Positions 27,840 to 36,163 of a stretch of DNA of 64,000 nt are shown piece by piece. The DNA is from Haloparvum alkalitolerans (GTDB taxonomy: Archaea; Halobacteriota; Halobacteria; Halobacteriales; Haloferacaceae), in assembly GCF_050122995.1 (NCBI RefSeq), contig NZ_JBNLIA010000007.1, positions 1-64,000 of the forward strand, given 5' to 3'. Within the stretch, counting starts at the first letter, position 1. Every line of letters begins with the position of its first letter. A program made the translations under genes and the position numbers. The notes below the pieces were generated by a model. It made no database searches. It was not told where the DNA came from and was given only the letters and a program-made list of their open reading frames with translations.

Positions 27840-27991
27840 GTACAATAAAACTACCTATCCGGAACCTATATCGATTTGGCCAAACAATATGTGGTGTTTA
27901 AGGTTCCAATATGTGGTATACGCGAGGGAGAGATTCCTTACGAGTTTCACAAGTACCCAATATTATATCTCATTCAACACTCCACATAGTG
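27840..27991 (-). promoter_or_regulatory. Promoter and direct-repeat operator upstream of the dpp/hyu operon
   Basis: On the minus strand TTTTATTG near 27845 is a TATA candidate. Just upstream lie two exact 11-base direct repeats, CAATATGTGGT at 27885-27895 and 27907-27917, 22 bases apart (two helical turns). An imperfect copy in the other orientation (ACTATGTGGA on the minus strand) lies at about 27982-27991. The spacing suggests a dimeric regulator bound on one DNA face, perhaps the Lrp protein encoded at the end of the operon. Confidence 0.5.
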
Positions 27992-28670
27992 AAATTTGGC
28001 TGGAATCACACGATGAATCAGCTGTTAGTAGTCTCTCGACTAGTCAAAACTGCTATAGCCGATCTGTCTTTCGGTAATCCAATCTGCTGCTCTGTTGAAT
28101 CCGCAGGACGAGGCCGAATCGGCAGCCTAGCGTCCAGAAATTCTGTGCAAGAAACGCGTCTGTGATCAACATGTCAGATTGCCTTATTAAACTTGGCTGA
28201 TTATAAGACCCCATCAAGTAGTGGAACACAGCCCACGGAATCCCCGTCGAGCCTTTTCTAGCGGCCAACACCACCAGAGTCCAGGGAATGAGGGTGCTTC
28301 ACGGCTCGGACTACTGCACTAGGGACACCTCGAGAGACTCAGATCAGGGAGAACAGTGACGGCAAGAATTCCAGATCCGACCGAGATCGCCTCCGTTACC
28401 CCGCCGTCGGACAGCTTTTGAAATTATAGCACAATCTGAGTGGCCCGTCAAAGTACTTTCTACGACCTCAAATCTGCCCGACGAGACTCTACTGTGATTT
28501 AAACCGGTCAATTTACTTTGAATATCGCGGGTTTTGTCCAAAGAAAGAGGCAATATGCAGTGTGCGAAGGCCGCCGGCTCTCTCAGGCCGAGGGGCCGGC
28601 ACAGGGAGAGTGGATTCAAGAACGTATCAAATGTGGCGCATAGGTTGACAGGGTACGTTTCGGTGGTGTC
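27992..28670. other. Long intergenic region without a convincing gene
   Basis: Short open frames occur on both strands (longest about 110 codons on the minus strand, 28344-28682), but none has recognisable motifs, acidic composition or a good start. The AT content varies along the stretch, suggesting patchwork or relic DNA between the metabolic operon and the accessory region. Nothing firm can be assigned. Confidence 0.5.
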
Positions 28671-28675
28671 TGTTG

Positions 28676-28711
28676 CCCCCACAGGGGGTGGCGGGGCACA
28701 TCACGTGCCCC
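28676..28711 (+). ncRNA. Two-hairpin leader motif, copy A
   Basis: Hairpin 1: CCCCC 28676-28680 with GGGGG 2884-type arm at 28684-28688 (3-base loop). Hairpin 2: GGGGCAC 28693-28699 with GTGCCCC 28705-28711, all seven pairs perfect. The motif ends 10 bases before the ATG at 28722. Related leaders occur at 36164, 36755, 58104 and 58534, with changed but still paired bases in hairpin 2. Confidence 0.65.
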
Positions 28712-28721
28712 CCGATAGACG

Positions 28722-29162
28722 ATGGCTTCGGAACGACCCAGCGAAACACGAGCAGCGCATCAAGCAGCAACCACCCCCGACGGTGAGGCACCGTGGGCGG
28801 ACCTCGATATGACGGTTCCGACCGACCGGGATCACGCGTCGGTCGTCGCCCTCGTGGAGTGTGCTCTCGTCGAGGTTACGCACGAGGCCGTGGGCGCCGT
28901 CTTCGTCTCCCGGCAGGTTGGACGGTCGACGCGGACGCAGTACGTCGCGGTCGAGGAAGTCGGCGAGCAGTTTCAGAAACGGCACTTCCACGACCGACTG
29001 GGCTGGCACGAGACCACCGTCCCTCGACGAACCGTTCGCAACGAACTCATCACCCAACTCACGCGGTCGACCTCGATGTCGAGGGAGCAGCCAGGTGAAG
29101 AAGCAGCCAGCAAGTCTGACACCTTCGTCGTGAAGCCAGTTCGAGAGCTCCGAACGCCGTAG
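28722..29162 (+). CDS. Hypothetical accessory protein
   Basis: The 146-residue soluble product has a probable alpha/beta core (VVALVECALVEVTHEAVGAVFVSRQVG) and a polar C-terminal tail. There are no cysteines for zinc binding and no membrane segment. It is preceded by leader motif A and followed after 9 bases by inverted repeat copy 2. I do not recognise the family. High GC and acidic composition fit the region. Confidence 0.6.
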   Translation: MASERPSETRAAHQAATTPDGEAPWADLDMTVPTDRDHASVVALVECALVEVTHEAVGAVFVSRQVGRSTRTQYVAVEEVGEQFQKRHFHDRLGWHETTVPRRTVRNELITQLTRSTSMSREQPGEEAASKSDTFVVKPVRELRTP

Positions 29163-29171
29163 CGGCTAGAC

Positions 29172-29213
29172 TTAACCAACATTCTCGGCCGATACCGGCA
29201 CAGTGTTGGTTAA
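29172..29213. repeat. Inverted repeat element, copy 2 (10-bp arms, 22-bp spacer)
   Basis: TTAACCAACA at 29172-29181 and TGTTGGTTAA at 29204-29213, the same arms and spacer length as copy 1. The spacer contains an inner GCCG-ATAC-CGGC hairpin. It lies 10 bases after the stop of the preceding gene. Confidence 0.88.
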
Positions 29214-29373
29214 CGCTGGGGCTGGATACACTTTCGTCCTCACCCACCGCACTGTACCTCGAATGAGTGTATCCTGGCGGCCGGGTGATCCGAGGAAGTA
29301 CTGAATCTGCACGTCTGGAGTCGTTTATTAGCGCTGCGAGGCGTGCAGCGCGTGATGTGCGGTGTGACTCACC

Positions 29374-29664
29374 ATGTCTCGTCTGGATCTGCACAACGAC
29401 ACGAGTGCCGACTACGAACAGTTTGAGCGAACGCAACTTGCCAAGGACCGCGACACCGCTGGCGGCGACACGGCAGACATCGACGACGCGACGGCTCAAC
29501 GCTTGGTTAGCGACCTCGCCGACGCGGATGTCGTCACGCCGGTACCGGAGAACCGCGCTCTGGTCCACGAACCGAGCGGCGCCACGTTCGACTCGGTGAC
29601 GCAGCTGGCCGTCTTCCACCGTGGTTGGACGGCCGGCCGCGACGCCGACAGGGAGGGTGAGTGA
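29374..29664 (+). CDS. Small acidic hypothetical protein of the zinc-finger cassette
   Basis: The 96-residue product has a helical N-terminal part (DYEQFERTQLAKDRD) and the segment VVTPVPENRALVHEPSGATFDSVTQLAVFHRGW, probably a small beta-alpha fold. It overlaps the zinc-finger gene by 4 bases, so they are translated together. Only copy 1 of the duplicated cassette has this gene complete; no equivalent is seen before the copy at 45.2 kb. Confidence 0.65.
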   Translation: MSRLDLHNDTSADYEQFERTQLAKDRDTAGGDTADIDDATAQRLVSDLADADVVTPVPENRALVHEPSGATFDSVTQLAVFHRGWTAGRDADREGE

Positions 29665-29990
29665 TGCAGCAAACGCTCATCGGCTGTGCGTTCTGCGACG
29701 CGCCGCCCGGTACCGAGACTGGCGAGGCGCACACCTGGGGGCAGGGCGAACGGGTCACCCACCCGATCTGCGTGGACTGCGCGATTCAGACAGAGCCGGA
29801 TCCCGACGAGCGCGATCACGTCGCCTGTGATGGCTGTGGGCTGGTCGTCGATACGCTCGCAGCGCTGACGCAGTTCCGCGTGGAACTTGGGCATCTGGAA
29901 GGCTCGTTGCAGCTGTGCGCCCGCTGTAGTCCAGGCGGGCTCGCGACGTACTGGACGCACGATCTCGAAGAGCATCTCGTCGCGGACTGA
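29661..29990 (+). CDS. Small zinc-finger protein (three Cys pairs)
   Basis: The 109-residue product has three CxxC pairs plus a further pair: GCAFCDAP, ICVDCAIQ, ACDGCGLV and LCARCSPGG, enough for two treble-clef or ribbon-type zinc sites. Such proteins are frequent on haloarchaeal plasmids and probably bind nucleic acid. A diverged, frameshifted copy lies at 45232-45590. It overlaps the upstream gene by 4 bases. Confidence 0.75.
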   Translation: MMQQTLIGCAFCDAPPGTETGEAHTWGQGERVTHPICVDCAIQTEPDPDERDHVACDGCGLVVDTLAALTQFRVELGHLEGSLQLCARCSPGGLATYWTHDLEEHLVAD

Positions 29991-30109
29991 TCCGGGGAGC
30001 GGTTGTCGACACGAGTGGTACAGCGACGGCGGCAGTAGTGTCGCAGCTAGTTGTAGTTGACCACCCTGTAACCTCTGTCGCACTGTTTGTGTTACTGCCC
30101 CGTCGCTCC

Positions 30110-30162
30110 ACTATCGGGCTAGCAGCCAGCTGATTCTTCGAAGAGTTGAACGCATAGACCGA
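30110..30162 (+). pseudogene. 3' remnant of a gene intact at 46030-46359
   Basis: The stretch ending with TTCTTCGAAGAGTTGAACGC is closely similar to the last codons of the 46030 gene (ASWFLEELNA). Here the Trp codon has become TGA and the body of the gene is missing. The flanking bases (GACTGGCGGG...CGGTCCC) also match. It shows that cassette copy 1 once carried this gene between the zinc finger and the RHH gene. Confidence 0.7.
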
Positions 30163-30200
30163 CGGCAGAGACTGGCGGGGCGGTCCCGTCAGGGCACCGA

Positions 30201-30258
30201 TGTGCAAGATCTGTGCAAACACCGAAACCGTTATGGATCTATGTGCAAAACTTGCACA
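30201..30258 (+). promoter_or_regulatory. Promoter and operator of the RHH/PIN operon, copy 1
   Basis: A 17-base palindrome TGTGCAA-AAC-TTGCACA lies at 30242-30258, 4 bases before the ATG at 30263, and two direct half-sites (TGTGCAA at 30201 and 30212) lie upstream. A matching arrangement precedes copy 2. Ribbon-helix-helix antitoxins usually repress their own operon from such sites. Confidence 0.7.
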
Positions 30259-30262
30259 CAGA

Positions 30263-30631
30263 ATGAGCGCAAGCGACGATCCCCGACGGGTACACTTTCA
30301 GTCGCCGGAGTATCTCGTCGACCGCTTGGACGCGATCGCGGAGCTCTTCGATACGGATCGGACCGATTTGCTCGTTGAGGCGATGCGTGAGTACATCGAG
30401 GAAACAGCCGAGAGTGAGACGTTCCAGGAACTCGTCGCGACGAAGTACTACGACGGGCAGCTTGAGTTCGAGACGGTCAGGCAGTTAGTCGGCGCTGAGA
30501 CCGCCCAGCGACTCCGCCTCCTCAAGGCGGACCTCGAGGGCGAACCGTTCGATATCGCTGCTCCCGACGATATCGACGTCTACGATGGCGACGCGACTGC
30601 GGTCGAGACCGGTGCCGACGACGATCGATGA
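30263..30631 (+). CDS. Ribbon-helix-helix antitoxin-type regulator (VapB-like), copy 1
   Basis: The 122-residue product starts at ATG 30263 (MSASDDPRRV), directly after the operator; upstream in-frame starts would include the operator. The RRVHFQSPEYLVDRLDAIAELFDTDRTDLLVEAMREYI part is a beta strand plus two helices as in RHH DNA-binding proteins. The acidic C-terminal tail probably contacts the PIN protein. It overlaps the PIN gene by 4 bases. Copy 2 at 46453 is about 85-90 percent identical by eye. Confidence 0.8.
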   Translation: MSASDDPRRVHFQSPEYLVDRLDAIAELFDTDRTDLLVEAMREYIEETAESETFQELVATKYYDGQLEFETVRQLVGAETAQRLRLLKADLEGEPFDIAAPDDIDVYDGDATAVETGADDDR

Positions 30632-31197
30632 GCCGTCAGCAGCTGCGAACGGTCGTCGCCGACACCAGTGCGCTGGTCAGTCTCGCCGTTCCCCGAGCCG
30701 ACGCGGCCGTCAACACCGAGATTCCGGACCCGTTTCAGTACCTCCTCACCTCGTGTGAGGTGTTCGTGCCGCCAGAAGTGGTCGCGGAGCTCCACGACAT
30801 CGCGCAGTATCAGGACCTCCACGCTGCGGCTGCGAACAACGTCCTCGCCGCCCGCGGCCACTACACGGTCGAGGATCCCTACGACCGCGACGAGACGCCC
30901 GAGTCGCGGCCGACGTTCGGTCTCGATGAGGGAGAAACGGACGGCATCGTCCTCGCGAACGCGCTTACCGTCGACGGGTTTCTGACCGACGAGTTCGGTG
31001 GGACGAACTTCCCCCTGATTCACGCCGTGTTGGAAGGGCCGCGGATCGTCCCAACCCCGCGGCTCATCGTCGACTATGCTCGGAACGGGCATCTGAGCCA
31101 CGAGACAGCTCGAATCCTGATCACGACGATCAGCCCGCACCGGAGCTGGCAGAATAGCCCCTACGTCACGCAATTACTCCAACGCTTGAACTCGTAA
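30628..31197 (+). CDS. PIN-domain protein (VapC-like toxin candidate), copy 1
   Basis: The 189-residue product has the PIN acidic residues in order: Asp in TVVADTSALVSLA (about 12), Glu in PPEVVAELHD (about 53), and the DEGETDGIVLANAL ... GFLTDEFGG segment (about 98-120). PIN domains are Mg-dependent RNases. It is paired with an RHH gene as in VapBC systems. Longer than a minimal VapC (about 130 residues) because of the inserted loop and a C-terminal helical part. Confidence 0.78.
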   Translation: MSRQQLRTVVADTSALVSLAVPRADAAVNTEIPDPFQYLLTSCEVFVPPEVVAELHDIAQYQDLHAAAANNVLAARGHYTVEDPYDRDETPESRPTFGLDEGETDGIVLANALTVDGFLTDEFGGTNFPLIHAVLEGPRIVPTPRLIVDYARNGHLSHETARILITTISPHRSWQNSPYVTQLLQRLNS

Positions 31198-31267
31198 CGT
31201 ACCTCCAAGTGGTGATGTCGAACACCCAGCGACGGTACTGGTGGGATTGAGACCGGCCCAGAGCTGC

Positions 31268-32077
31268 TCAATCGAGGGCGGCGGCCGCCTGCTCGACGAG
31301 TGGCTCCATATCGGCATCCGTGACTGACTCGTCCAGGTGGAGTCGTTGTCGAGGGCGACCGACCTCGATCTGTACCTTCGTTGTCCGCACGAGGTCAGCC
31401 TCTACAAGATCTTGCTTCGCCCGAGTGAGACTCGCTTTACTACGAATCTGGTGGTAGTCTGCCCACTTGCCAAGATCGTAGTGGAGCGCCTCCGAACGTG
31501 CCCCCGCGAGTATCGCCACCACAGCAACTGTGAGCGGGCCACCGATTTCCTGATTTGCCTCGATACCGGCCGCAAACGCCTCCGCGGCCGCGTCGTCACA
31601 CTCTGCAGCCAGGGTCTCCAGTACACGTTCCCGTCCCGGATACGGAAGCACGTACGCGCTCGTGTCGAGATCTTCCCAGTAGGTCGTGTGAACGGCGCTT
31701 GCGAGCTCTTCGTCTTCGGCCACCGTACTGGCAACGCGGTCGTCCAGTGGGAGCGGATTGTCTACTCGCGTTTCGGTAACGAACACAGAAGTCGGGAGGT
31801 CCGCGGTCGCTTCGTGCAGCGAGAGTCGATCGGCTGCGATCAGTTCGCCAGCGAGCCATCCGATCCCGAAATCTCGTTTGAGATCCCGAAGAACTGACTT
31901 TGGTGCTACGACTCGCAGAGTCAGATCAGTCGCAACGTCAGTATCGTACACCGTCGAAATTACGTCTCGAAGAAGCTCATACTGCCGACAGACCGTTAGT
32001 AATCTGTCCGTCCCTCGAGCAGCCTCTAGGGTGCCTTCGAACGTGAGCGTGGCGTGCGATGAATCTCCAGTGACCAT
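31268..32077 (-). CDS. Haloarchaeal winged-helix-type regulator candidate
   Basis: I chose ATG 32077 (MVTGDSSHA), giving 269 residues; the open frame continues upstream into the divergent promoter. The product has an alpha/beta N-terminal half (LTLRVVAPKSVLRDLKRDFG) and a C-terminal winged-helix-like part (YHQIRSKASLTRAKQDLVEADLVRTTKVQIEVGRPRQRL). This layout resembles haloarchaeal TbsP/DUF5821-type regulators, from memory. It is divergent from the lipoprotein gene, with 102 bases between them, so it may control it. Confidence 0.6.
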   Translation of the reverse strand: MVTGDSSHATLTFEGTLEAARGTDRLLTVCRQYELLRDVISTVYDTDVATDLTLRVVAPKSVLRDLKRDFGIGWLAGELIAADRLSLHEATADLPTSVFVTETRVDNPLPLDDRVASTVAEDEELASAVHTTYWEDLDTSAYVLPYPGRERVLETLAAECDDAAAEAFAAGIEANQEIGGPLTVAVVAILAGARSEALHYDLGKWADYHQIRSKASLTRAKQDLVEADLVRTTKVQIEVGRPRQRLHLDESVTDADMEPLVEQAAAALD

Positions 32078-32179
32078 ATGATGCGTATTCACAGCGCCTT
32101 TTTTGTAGTGTCGATCGCCAGTAAAATGGTCAGAGAATTTTCTGTAACTTTTATGCACTTGACGCATGAGACAATTCGC

Positions 32180-32695
32180 ATGCCCGACCGACACCTTACT
32201 CGTCGGAAATTTGGAGCGCTGTTAGGATTTGTAGTCCCCTCAATTTCTGGGTGTTTATCCAATGTTCCTGGGTCGAATCCCACACCTACACCCGAGCCAA
32301 CGGAAGAGGGGGACTACCCCAACAATGTGCTGCTTGATGATCGCGTGATGCATCGAAACGAGACAATAACGATCCCGGCTGGGGAGTATGAACCGTACCG
32401 AGTTGACGCGTCTGGCGGAGCTCACTGGTTGCTCTATGATTTCATCGTGAAGAGCGGCGGCCCGATCGACGTGTTCCTCTTCGACGAAGACGCCTATTCC
32501 GGCTACACACAGGGCGAAAATGTCGAGTTTTACAGCGTCTACAGTCACGTTGAGGCTGCGTCTGAAGAAACAGAGTTCCCACTTGAGGACGCCGAGCGCG
32601 TCCTTGTGTTCGACAATACACCATGGCGTACCGAACCGCAAGGCGAGGTAACGGTTGAGTTAGAGATCGAACTTGCGACTTCCGAAGAGAGCTGA
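32180..32695 (+). CDS. Tat-exported lipoprotein
   Basis: ATG 32180 (MPDRHLTRRKFGALLG) gives a 171-residue product with a twin-arginine motif, hydrophobic core and lipobox SISGC, then a Thr/Pro linker (NPTPTPEPTEEGDYP). The mature part is beta-rich, with a segment (YEPYRVDASGGAHWLLYDFIVKSGGPIDVFLFDED) like pre-peptidase C-terminal or CARDB-type beta sandwiches. A TTTTATG element near 32149 is a likely TATA box. Surface function unknown. Confidence 0.75.
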   Translation: MPDRHLTRRKFGALLGFVVPSISGCLSNVPGSNPTPTPEPTEEGDYPNNVLLDDRVMHRNETITIPAGEYEPYRVDASGGAHWLLYDFIVKSGGPIDVFLFDEDAYSGYTQGENVEFYSVYSHVEAASEETEFPLEDAERVLVFDNTPWRTEPQGEVTVELEIELATSEES

Positions 32696-32732
32696 CGTAA
32701 GTGGTACGACCACGAGTGTCTGTGCAGCTCGT

Positions 32733-33041
32733 TTAGATCCCCAGTAGGCCGCCAGCCGAGTGTTCACGACCGCACTCGGGACAGGACGCTCCGTCCATCA
32801 ACTCCGCTCCGAAGGAACCGATGCGGTAGCCAGCATAAAGTCCGATCGGGACAGTAAAGATCCACGCCACGAACCCGACGCCCGCGGTCGCAACGCCGAC
32901 GACGCTCCCAATTGCGAAGCCTATCCCCGCGAAGATGATCGCCATCCCCGCGATCCACAGCAGTTTCCGATTGGGTGGATCGGGCGTAGCCACCGTACCG
33001 CACTCCTCGCATTGCACTTGTAGGTCGTAGACTGACACCAT
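32733..33041 (-). CDS. Membrane protein with N- and C-terminal zinc knuckles
   Basis: ATG 33041 (MVSVYDLQVQC) is chosen because a strong TATA-like TTATTTATATTTT (minus strand, about 33060-33070) places transcription start almost at it. The product (102 residues) has CEECGT near the N-terminus, two or three transmembrane helices in the middle (IAGMAIIFAGIGFAIGSVVGVATAGVGFVAW) and CPECGRE near the C-terminus. Two half ribbons could join into one zinc site across the membrane hairpin. Function unknown. Confidence 0.65.
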   Translation of the reverse strand: MVSVYDLQVQCEECGTVATPDPPNRKLLWIAGMAIIFAGIGFAIGSVVGVATAGVGFVAWIFTVPIGLYAGYRIGSFGAELMDGASCPECGREHSAGGLLGI

Positions 33042-33069
33042 GCAGTTATTACAGCCAAAATATAAATAA

Positions 33070-33420
33070 TTAAAACTTTCTTTTCCGGGCATTGGAAACG
33101 AACGTGCCTACGCTACACTCCGTAAACTCTCCTTCAAACTGGCCGTGACACTCCGGACAGAGTGTTACCAGATTTTCCAGCGCGTTCATCTCCTGCGGTG
33201 TGCCGTCAAACTGCGATCGCGGACGAATATGGTGAACAGCCGGCTCCCGGCCGATCGTATCCTCTGCATCACCACAGACACGGCAGGCGTAGCCGTCTCG
33301 TTCCAGACATCTCTTGCGTTGTTTCGACCAGTTAACACCATATTCAGTCGCGGAGTACGGTGAGTCTAGCCCTGCCGACTTGTAGACACCCCGGACGAGT
33401 GTCTTCCACAGCAGCCCCAT
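33070..33420 (-). CDS. HNH endonuclease
   Basis: The product (116 residues from ATG 33420; a TTG at 33465 could extend it) has CRVCGDAED, then AVHHIRPRSQFDG, then NLVTLCPECHGQFEG. These are the zinc CxxC pairs and the catalytic His-His, Asn and His positions of the HNH/ICEA fold. Many such small HNH proteins are homing or defence nucleases in mobile DNA. It is part of the 2.5-kb block that separates the PIN gene from the RNA/OB-fold genes in cassette copy 1. Confidence 0.82.
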   Translation of the reverse strand: MGLLWKTLVRGVYKSAGLDSPYSATEYGVNWSKQRKRCLERDGYACRVCGDAEDTIGREPAVHHIRPRSQFDGTPQEMNALENLVTLCPECHGQFEGEFTECSVGTFVSNARKRKF

Positions 33421-33767
33421 ATGCCGCCGATTGGAGGCCGGTTGGGTAGTAATTTCACCTTTCAACGCCAGTCTTCAAGCGGCTCACTTATCGAATATAT
33501 GTATTTAAGCACAGGTCAAAATCCATCCGGTGGTCGGCAGAACGCTCGCGCGCTGCGATGGTGACTCACTCTTCCAACGATGTTCAGAGCCACAGCGGCA
33601 CGAGAGATTCACCGTCCTATGGAACGCGGAGTAAAACAAGTGCGACGACATCCTCCCATCGCGTAGATGCCAACGATCCGGCACAGTATATTTCTCACTC
33701 TAGCGATCGGAATCTCGAAGGCACGCACAGAGCGTTGTCAGATGCGAGAGTCGAGATACTCATCTAT
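33421..33767. other. Intergenic region between the HNH gene and the RNA element
   Basis: It contains an AT-rich promoter-like stretch on the minus strand for the HNH gene (TTAAATACATATATTC, about 33488-33508). On the plus strand GTATATTT at about 33687-33694 could be the TATA box for the structured RNA and OB-fold gene. The open frame on the plus strand here has no protein-like features. Confidence 0.4.
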
Positions 33768-34188
33768 GGTGGGTACGCACCGGCACGCCCCGCGCGCCGC
33801 GTGCCGCCCTCCGCGTCGCTCGCGACCGACCATTCCGGGCGTGCGGGCGCTCTCCGCACCGCCCGCGCCCGTTCCGGGCTAAAGTGGATGTGCCCTCGGC
33901 GCCAGCGCTTCACCCGTTCGGGTCCAAGGGACCTCGGCAAAGCCGACCGCGACGGACGTGGTTGCGTCGCGGCGAACGGGGAATGCGCTGGCCGCTCGCT
34001 CCGGGCGGGTCGGCGCGCGGTGCTGGTTGGGACTCTCCTCTGAGGCGCGCGCCGCTCGCGCCCCGATGAGGCGCGAGGCGAAGGCGCGAGCGGCGCGCGC
34101 AGCTGGTTCCGTCGGTGAGTCGGAGAAAATCCCGCGATGAAGCGCGGGAGGTGGCGCGTCGTGAGCGCCTTCAGGTGCTAGAACACCA
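33768..34188 (+). ncRNA. Large structured RNA leader of the OB-fold gene, copy 1
   Basis: About 420 bases up to the ATG are conserved with 47589-47983 as alternating conserved cores (for example 33803-33840, 33878-33910, 33988-34030) and variable helices. Paired arms here: 33913-33920 with 33973-33980 enclosing three hairpins (33921-33933, 33934-33946, 33947-33972); 34045-34062 with 34083-34100 (18 pairs); 34130-34136 with 34143-34149; 34153-34157 with 34165-34169; 34174-34177 with 34184-34187. In copy 2 these helices change sequence but stay paired. The last hairpin ends one base before the start codon, so it may gate translation. Confidence 0.8.
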
Positions 34189-35037
34189 ATGAGTAGTAAA
34201 CGCGTTATCGGTCAAGAAGTTTCGGTCGATGAACAGGGTTTGGAAGCAGCGGAGGAAGACGACGATGCGGAGCCGTTGCGGCCGACGGTGGACATGCAGG
34301 TGCGCGCGAAGGTGGACGCGAACCATCCGGATGCGGGCGTTCACGGACTGACGCTGGAAGCCGAGGAGAAGGCGCTGGCACGCGAGCTCGAGAAGGAGCG
34401 GACGCGCGAGCGGTGGGACCGGCGGCAGTCGTCGGACCGGGAAGCCCGGGCACGGCGCCAAGCGGCGGCCGAGAGTCGGGCACGGCAAGAGGCGTTCGCG
34501 GAACGGCGCGCGAGCGTGGACGAATGGGCCGGGCCGGAGCAGCCGGATCCCCGGGAGACGCTGAGCCGGGACGAGCTGGCAGCCGTGAACGAGCAGGCGC
34601 GGACGATCGCGGACGTGAAAGGCGGCTGGACGGCGGCGGCCGTGAGCCGGCAGCTGGCGCGGCGAGTCGCGGACGGGGCGGACATCCCAACGGCCGTGAT
34701 GCGGACGAGCGAGGCGCTCGATCGTGATCCCGGGCGGCTCACCCCGATCGACGCGGTCGCGGACGTCGGTCGCGGCGAGGTGTCCATCGAAGGGCGCGTC
34801 GTGGAGTTGTGGGAGCCGACCAGCGCGGCCATCCAACAGGTCGGACTCCTGGAGGACGAGACGGGGCGCATCAAGGTCACCAGCTGGGTCAAAAGCGACC
34901 AACCCCGAATCGAGGAAGGCGAGCGCGTGCGGCTGTACGACGCAGCGACGAGCTGGTACCAGGGGCGCGTCTCGGTGGCACTGACGGGGCGGTCGCGGGT
35001 CACCTTCCCCGAACGCGACGACTGGCTGACCCCGTAG
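34189..35037 (+). CDS. OB-fold nucleic-acid-binding protein (RPA/SOSS-B-like), copy 1
   Basis: The 282-residue product has a long charged helical N-terminal region (about 55-115, Arg/Glu-rich, probable coiled coil). A helical segment follows (LAAVNEQARTIADVKGGWTAAAVSRQLARRV), then a C-terminal OB fold (about 200-280: EVSIEGRVVELWEPTSAAIQQ, GRIKVTSWVKSD, ERVRLYDAATSWYQGRVSVAL) like haloarchaeal RPA-type single-strand DNA-binding domains. There is no zinc motif. It lies directly behind the large RNA element. A role in plasmid replication or repair is likely, and autoregulation through the RNA is possible. Confidence 0.75.
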   Translation: MSSKRVIGQEVSVDEQGLEAAEEDDDAEPLRPTVDMQVRAKVDANHPDAGVHGLTLEAEEKALARELEKERTRERWDRRQSSDREARARRQAAAESRARQEAFAERRASVDEWAGPEQPDPRETLSRDELAAVNEQARTIADVKGGWTAAAVSRQLARRVADGADIPTAVMRTSEALDRDPGRLTPIDAVADVGRGEVSIEGRVVELWEPTSAAIQQVGLLEDETGRIKVTSWVKSDQPRIEEGERVRLYDAATSWYQGRVSVALTGRSRVTFPERDDWLTP

Positions 35038-35412
35038 GCCATCGCAGCCCCCTTTTTGCCGTGTGGATCCGCAGGCGGCTGATCGGCGTCGGTGCGGACC
35101 CGGAAGACGGAGAGAATGCACCATCCAGCCCACACCCACCGCCCCACCCTCCGCTCCGTGCTCGCTCCGTTCGTCGCTGCGCGCGCAGCCACGACCTCGG
35201 GGACGAAAGGGACAGAAACCCTGACGATGAGACAGAGAGTCACCCCACACAGCAAGCAACGTGACCCCAGCCAAGGCGTACTCCAGGGAGGGTCGCCGAC
35301 AAGGTGGGACCACCGTCAGTTACAGATCCGACAGCAACAACACCCAGCATGTTGTTCGAGATTTCTGACACTGCCGGCACCTTCATGCAGAATAACCGGC
35401 AACGACCCAGCC
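35038..35412. repeat. Region downstream of OB-fold gene copy 1, with conserved 3' block
   Basis: The block at about 35128-35198 (CTCCGCTCCGTGCTC...TGCGCGCGCAGCCACGACCT) is repeated at 48885-48957 behind OB-fold gene copy 2. It contains the palindromic GCTGCGCGCGCAGC flanked by GTCG/CGAC-type arms, so it may be the 3' end or terminator of the transcript, or the boundary of a mobile unit. The rest of the region shows no gene. Confidence 0.6.
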
Positions 35413-36075
35413 ATGACGCAGGAGTTCGAGGTACTCACCGAGGGGCCACAAACAGGGGTCAAGCTCGGGAACCTCGGCCCGGACGAGCGCCAACGCGTCC
35501 GAAAGATCGACGTGTCGCGGTCGCCAGGTGGGCCGCCATCAACACCAACTGGGGCGTTCACGACTATCTACTACGTCGCCGGTGAGGAGCGTGCGGCCGC
35601 GGCCGAATTCGTCGCCAAGAACCGTGACGCACTCGAGGCAGTCAACCTGACTGGCTGTGGATCGAACGTCGTCTCGACGAGCGTACCACGCGAGATCTAC
35701 GACTGGATCCTCCACGAGCTCGGCGAGCGTCGACTTACGAAGTACGAGACGGTCGTGGTGGAGTACCGACCGACTGTAGACGCAACGTGGTGTATCGGCC
35801 GACGGCGGTTCGAAACGGGGTATAGCCAGCGCTATAGTCAGAGAGGAAGCGGCTCGGCTCGCGTCACGGGCTCGCTCGAGAGCCTCTTCGACTCGCTCTG
35901 TCCTGTCGACACGGACTACGTCATCGCGGAGCGTACCCTCCGCGATCATGATGACGTAGTGGGCGATGTCCGAGAGGTTCTCGATGCGCTTCGCCAGATA
36001 CCGCAACTGCCGGTCACACCGGTGACGGACAATGGCGAGCTTGCCGTTCGCGTTCAACCGTCGGCGAATCTGTAG
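35413..36075 (+). CDS. Hypothetical soluble protein
   Basis: Starting at ATG 35413 (MTQEFEVLTEG) the product has 220 residues with alternating strands and helices (TIYYVAGEERAAAAEFVAKNRDALEAVNLTGCGSNVVS; HELGERRLTKYETVVVEYRPTV) and no motif that I recognise. The open frame extends 107 codons upstream through the conserved 3' block but that part is not protein-like. Codon use is typical of the region. Confidence 0.6.
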   Translation: MTQEFEVLTEGPQTGVKLGNLGPDERQRVRKIDVSRSPGGPPSTPTGAFTTIYYVAGEERAAAAEFVAKNRDALEAVNLTGCGSNVVSTSVPREIYDWILHELGERRLTKYETVVVEYRPTVDATWCIGRRRFETGYSQRYSQRGSGSARVTGSLESLFDSLCPVDTDYVIAERTLRDHDDVVGDVREVLDALRQIPQLPVTPVTDNGELAVRVQPSANL

Positions 36076-36163
36076 AAGGTAACTCCCTCAACAACCGAGA
36101 TAGTCAGACGCCAGCCACCGCTTCCAAACCACAGGTCGCACCGTTGTACGGAGGGATTGTCAC

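Noticed and set aside
28344..28682. Minus-strand frame in the long intergenic region, considered as a transposase relic
   Set aside because: No DDE or other transposase motif and no terminal repeats could be read.
33558..34043. 161-codon plus-strand frame before the OB-fold gene
   Set aside because: Its second half runs through conserved RNA helices and has Arg/Pro/Ser-rich, non-haloarchaeal composition.
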